Source: Paracidovorax oryzae ATCC 19882
GTDB taxonomy: Bacteria; Pseudomonadota; Gammaproteobacteria; Burkholderiales; Burkholderiaceae_C
Assembly (NCBI RefSeq): GCF_000687165.1
Contig: NZ_JMKU01000021.1
Location: forward strand, 45,398-109,397
Length of the DNA stretch: 64,000 nucleotides
Reading direction: 5' to 3'
Shown here: one piece after another, positions 60,859-64,000 of the stretch
How the letters are laid out: every line of letters starts with the position of its first letter
How positions within the stretch are numbered: the first letter of the stretch is position 1
Program-made: the position numbers and the translations under genes
The notes under the pieces: generated by a model
Told to the model about the DNA's origin: nothing
The model's database searches: none
Seen by the model: only the letters and a program-made list of their open reading frames with translations

Positions 60859-61761
60859 TCAGCCAGGGCCACCGGCCTGGCCCGGCACGGCAGCCGCCGC
60901 CACGTCCAGAAACGTCTGCAATGCCGGGTTCGGTGCCGCCTCGTGCCATGCGAGCACCCCCACCGTGGGATGCTCCAGGTGCGCGATGGGCACGAAGCGC
61001 ACGCCCTGCACGGCGGCCTGCGCCATCGTGGCGGGCACCAGCGCCACGCCCATGCGCATGGCCACCAGGGCGACCACGGTCAGCCACTGGCGCGTTGCAT
61101 GGCGGGTGTGCGGGTGGATGCCGGCGCGGTGGAAGAGGGCGACCACGTTGTCGTGGTTGGCCGGGGCGACGTCGCGCGCGAACATCACGAAGGTTTCTTC
61201 GGCCAGGGCGCGCAGGTCCACCTGCGCCGCACCGGCCAGCGCATGGTCGTGCGGCAGGCAGGCCACGAAATGGTCCTGCGCCAGCGGCAGGCTGCGCAGC
61301 GGCACGGGCACCACGCTGGCGTTGATGAAGCCGGCGTGCAGCTGCCGGTGCAGCAGCGCCTCGATCTGCTCGCCCGAGGACATCTCGCGCAGGTTGACCT
61401 CGATGCCCGGCGCGCGTTCGCCGAAGGCGCGCACGATGGACGGCATGTCGCGGTAGACCATCGATCCGGTGAAGCCGATGTCCAGCCGCCCGCGCAGGCC
61501 CGCGGCGACGGCCCGCGCCGTGTCGCCCGCCCGCGCCACGCGGTCCAGCACCACGCGCACCTCGGCCAGGTAGGCCTGGCCCGCAGGCGTGAGCGCCACG
61601 TGCTTGCTGCTGCGGTCGAAGAGCTTCACGCCCAGTTCGTCCTCCAGTGCCTTGATGCCCGAGCTGAGCGGCGGCTGGGTGATCGCCAGCCGCTCTGCCG
61701 CGCGGCCGAAATGCAGCTCCTCGGCCAGCACGGCGAAGTAGCGCAGCAGGTGCAGTTTCAT
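60859..61761 (-). CDS. LysR-family transcriptional regulator
   Basis: This 300-residue regulator starts MKLHLLRYFAVLAEELHFGRAAERLAITQPPLSSGIKALEDELG, the form found in the large BenM/CatM-like branch, and has an effector domain opening LDIGFTGSMVYRDMP. ATG 61761 marks the start of homology; earlier in-frame starts are unrelated sequence. It lies 52 bases downstream of the glycerol binding-protein gene on the same strand and could be co-transcribed with it. Target unknown. Confidence 0.88.
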   Translation of the reverse strand: MKLHLLRYFAVLAEELHFGRAAERLAITQPPLSSGIKALEDELGVKLFDRSSKHVALTPAGQAYLAEVRVVLDRVARAGDTARAVAAGLRGRLDIGFTGSMVYRDMPSIVRAFGERAPGIEVNLREMSSGEQIEALLHRQLHAGFINASVVPVPLRSLPLAQDHFVACLPHDHALAGAAQVDLRALAEETFVMFARDVAPANHDNVVALFHRAGIHPHTRHATRQWLTVVALVAMRMGVALVPATMAQAAVQGVRFVPIAHLEHPTVGVLAWHEAAPNPALQTFLDVAAAAVPGQAGGPG

Positions 61762-61813
61762 GGCGCGATGATGCCAGCGGCGCAAGGGCCCCTGGCAGGT
61801 GCGCCCCGCAGGT

Positions 61814-63547
<1,734 letters not shown>

Positions 63548-63628
63548 CGTTGTCTCCTGTGAAGCTTCCCTTGGATAACCTCAGCTCGGTCGGGAAGCGC
63601 TGGCCGAGTGATCTGGCAGAAACGGTCC

Positions 63629-63937
63629 CTATCCCTTGCGCAGGATCAGCGCGAGCACGGCCATGGAGACCCCGAAGCTGATCCAGACGGAAGGCTCCTG
63701 CTCGAGCTTGAACCACTCGGCGAACTTCGCGCCCAGGCCCACGAAGATCAGGTTGATGTAGGCGGCCGAGAGCAGGCCGATGAAGAGCCGGTCGCCGCGC
63801 GTGGTGGCGATGGGCAGGAAGCCACGGCGCAAGGTGGTGGGGGACTTGACCTCCCACACGGCCATGCCGGCGAGCATGAGCACGATGCAAACGAAGAAGA
63901 CCGCAACAGGCGTGGTCCAGGCCATCCAATCAAACAT
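63629..63937 (-). CDS. glpU: DUF2160 membrane protein of glycerol ABC importer, GlpU-like
   Basis: This 102-residue membrane protein has three hydrophobic segments (TTPVAVFFVCIVLMLAGMAVWE, GLLSAAYINLIFVGLG, VWISFGVSMAVLALIL). The sequence, starting MFDWMAWT and ending ILRKG, matches the DUF2160 family. Such genes sit between the permeases and the binding protein in glycerol importer operons. It precedes glpV by 81 bases on the same strand. Its exact role in the transporter is not established. Confidence 0.87.
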   Translation of the reverse strand: MFDWMAWTTPVAVFFVCIVLMLAGMAVWEVKSPTTLRRGFLPIATTRGDRLFIGLLSAAYINLIFVGLGAKFAEWFKLEQEPSVWISFGVSMAVLALILRKG

Positions 63938-63944
63938 GATCGCC

Positions 63945-64000
63945 CCCCTGTGCGCCTGCGGCGCTTCCCCCCAGGGGGACGCAGCCAGTGGCCGGGCAAA
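63945..64000 (+). repeat. Comamonadaceae-type intergenic repeat, partial at window end
   Basis: CCCCCTGTGCGCCTGCGGCGCTTCC..., a CCCCC/GGGGG hairpin and GGCCGGGCAAA align with the first 60 bases of the copy at 47677-47780. It lies between glpU and its upstream operon partner and continues beyond the window. Confidence 0.6.

Overview
This is about 64 kb of GC-rich betaproteobacterial chromosome. Protein similarities, the end of a min operon, GTP-type PEP carboxykinase, a Ralstonia U2-like nag pathway and a characteristic intergenic repeat all point to the Comamonadaceae. A sequence matching the plant-inducible promoter (PIP) box used by HrpX-type regulators suggests a plant-pathogenic Acidovorax/Paracidovorax. 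The genus assignment is inference; no rRNA or tRNA gene was found to confirm it.

Layout. 1-10 kb is mostly housekeeping and small regulatory units: the minD 3' end and minE, a flavin reductase, an alpha/beta hydrolase lacking its nucleophile serine, an M14 peptidase, an FMN oxidoreductase, the divergent pair dadA/argP, a TetR regulator, a universal stress protein, and a LysR/metallophosphoesterase pair. 10-15.7 kb is a minus-strand ABC importer operon (permease, ATPase, binding protein, permease) ending in a LOG-family gene and facing a LysR regulator. 15.8-22 kb holds pckG, queC, a 50-residue membrane protein, opgD and threonine ammonia-lyase. 22.2-28.6 kb is accessory: a secreted Calx-beta protein with an IPTL-CTERM-like tail converges on a 1292-residue helical protein whose promoter has a perfect PIP box and a correctly spaced -10, so it is a candidate type III effector. 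28.6-30.3 kb is aidB.

31.4-35.5 kb encodes the lower gentisate pathway (gentisate dioxygenase, fumarylpyruvate hydrolase, maleylpyruvate isomerase, aromatic acid transporter) between a LysR and an AraC regulator. 45.7-50 kb encodes a salicylate 5-hydroxylase (nagAa, G, H, Ab) divergent from a NagR-like regulator with a matching operator. Together they would convert salicylate to gentisate and then to pyruvate and fumarate. Between them lie a PLP-enzyme/ornithine-cyclodeaminase-like pair with a DauR/YheO-type regulator, an esterase, an OmpW porin, and a low-GC island. The island carries an 808-residue nuclease-plus-ATPase protein (candidate phage defence) with a 1177-bp IS5-family element inserted just upstream (TTAG target duplication).

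50-64 kb contains a chemoreceptor abutting the salicylate operon, a secreted esterase, and a sigma-54 two-component system. A sigma-54-type promoter next to that system drives an operon of two proteins built from duplicated domains plus an MFS transporter. The window ends with a stand-alone homocysteine methyltransferase, two lipoproteins, a LysR regulator, and the 3' end of a glycerol ABC importer (glpU, glpV). No CRISPR array, rRNA or tRNA was seen.
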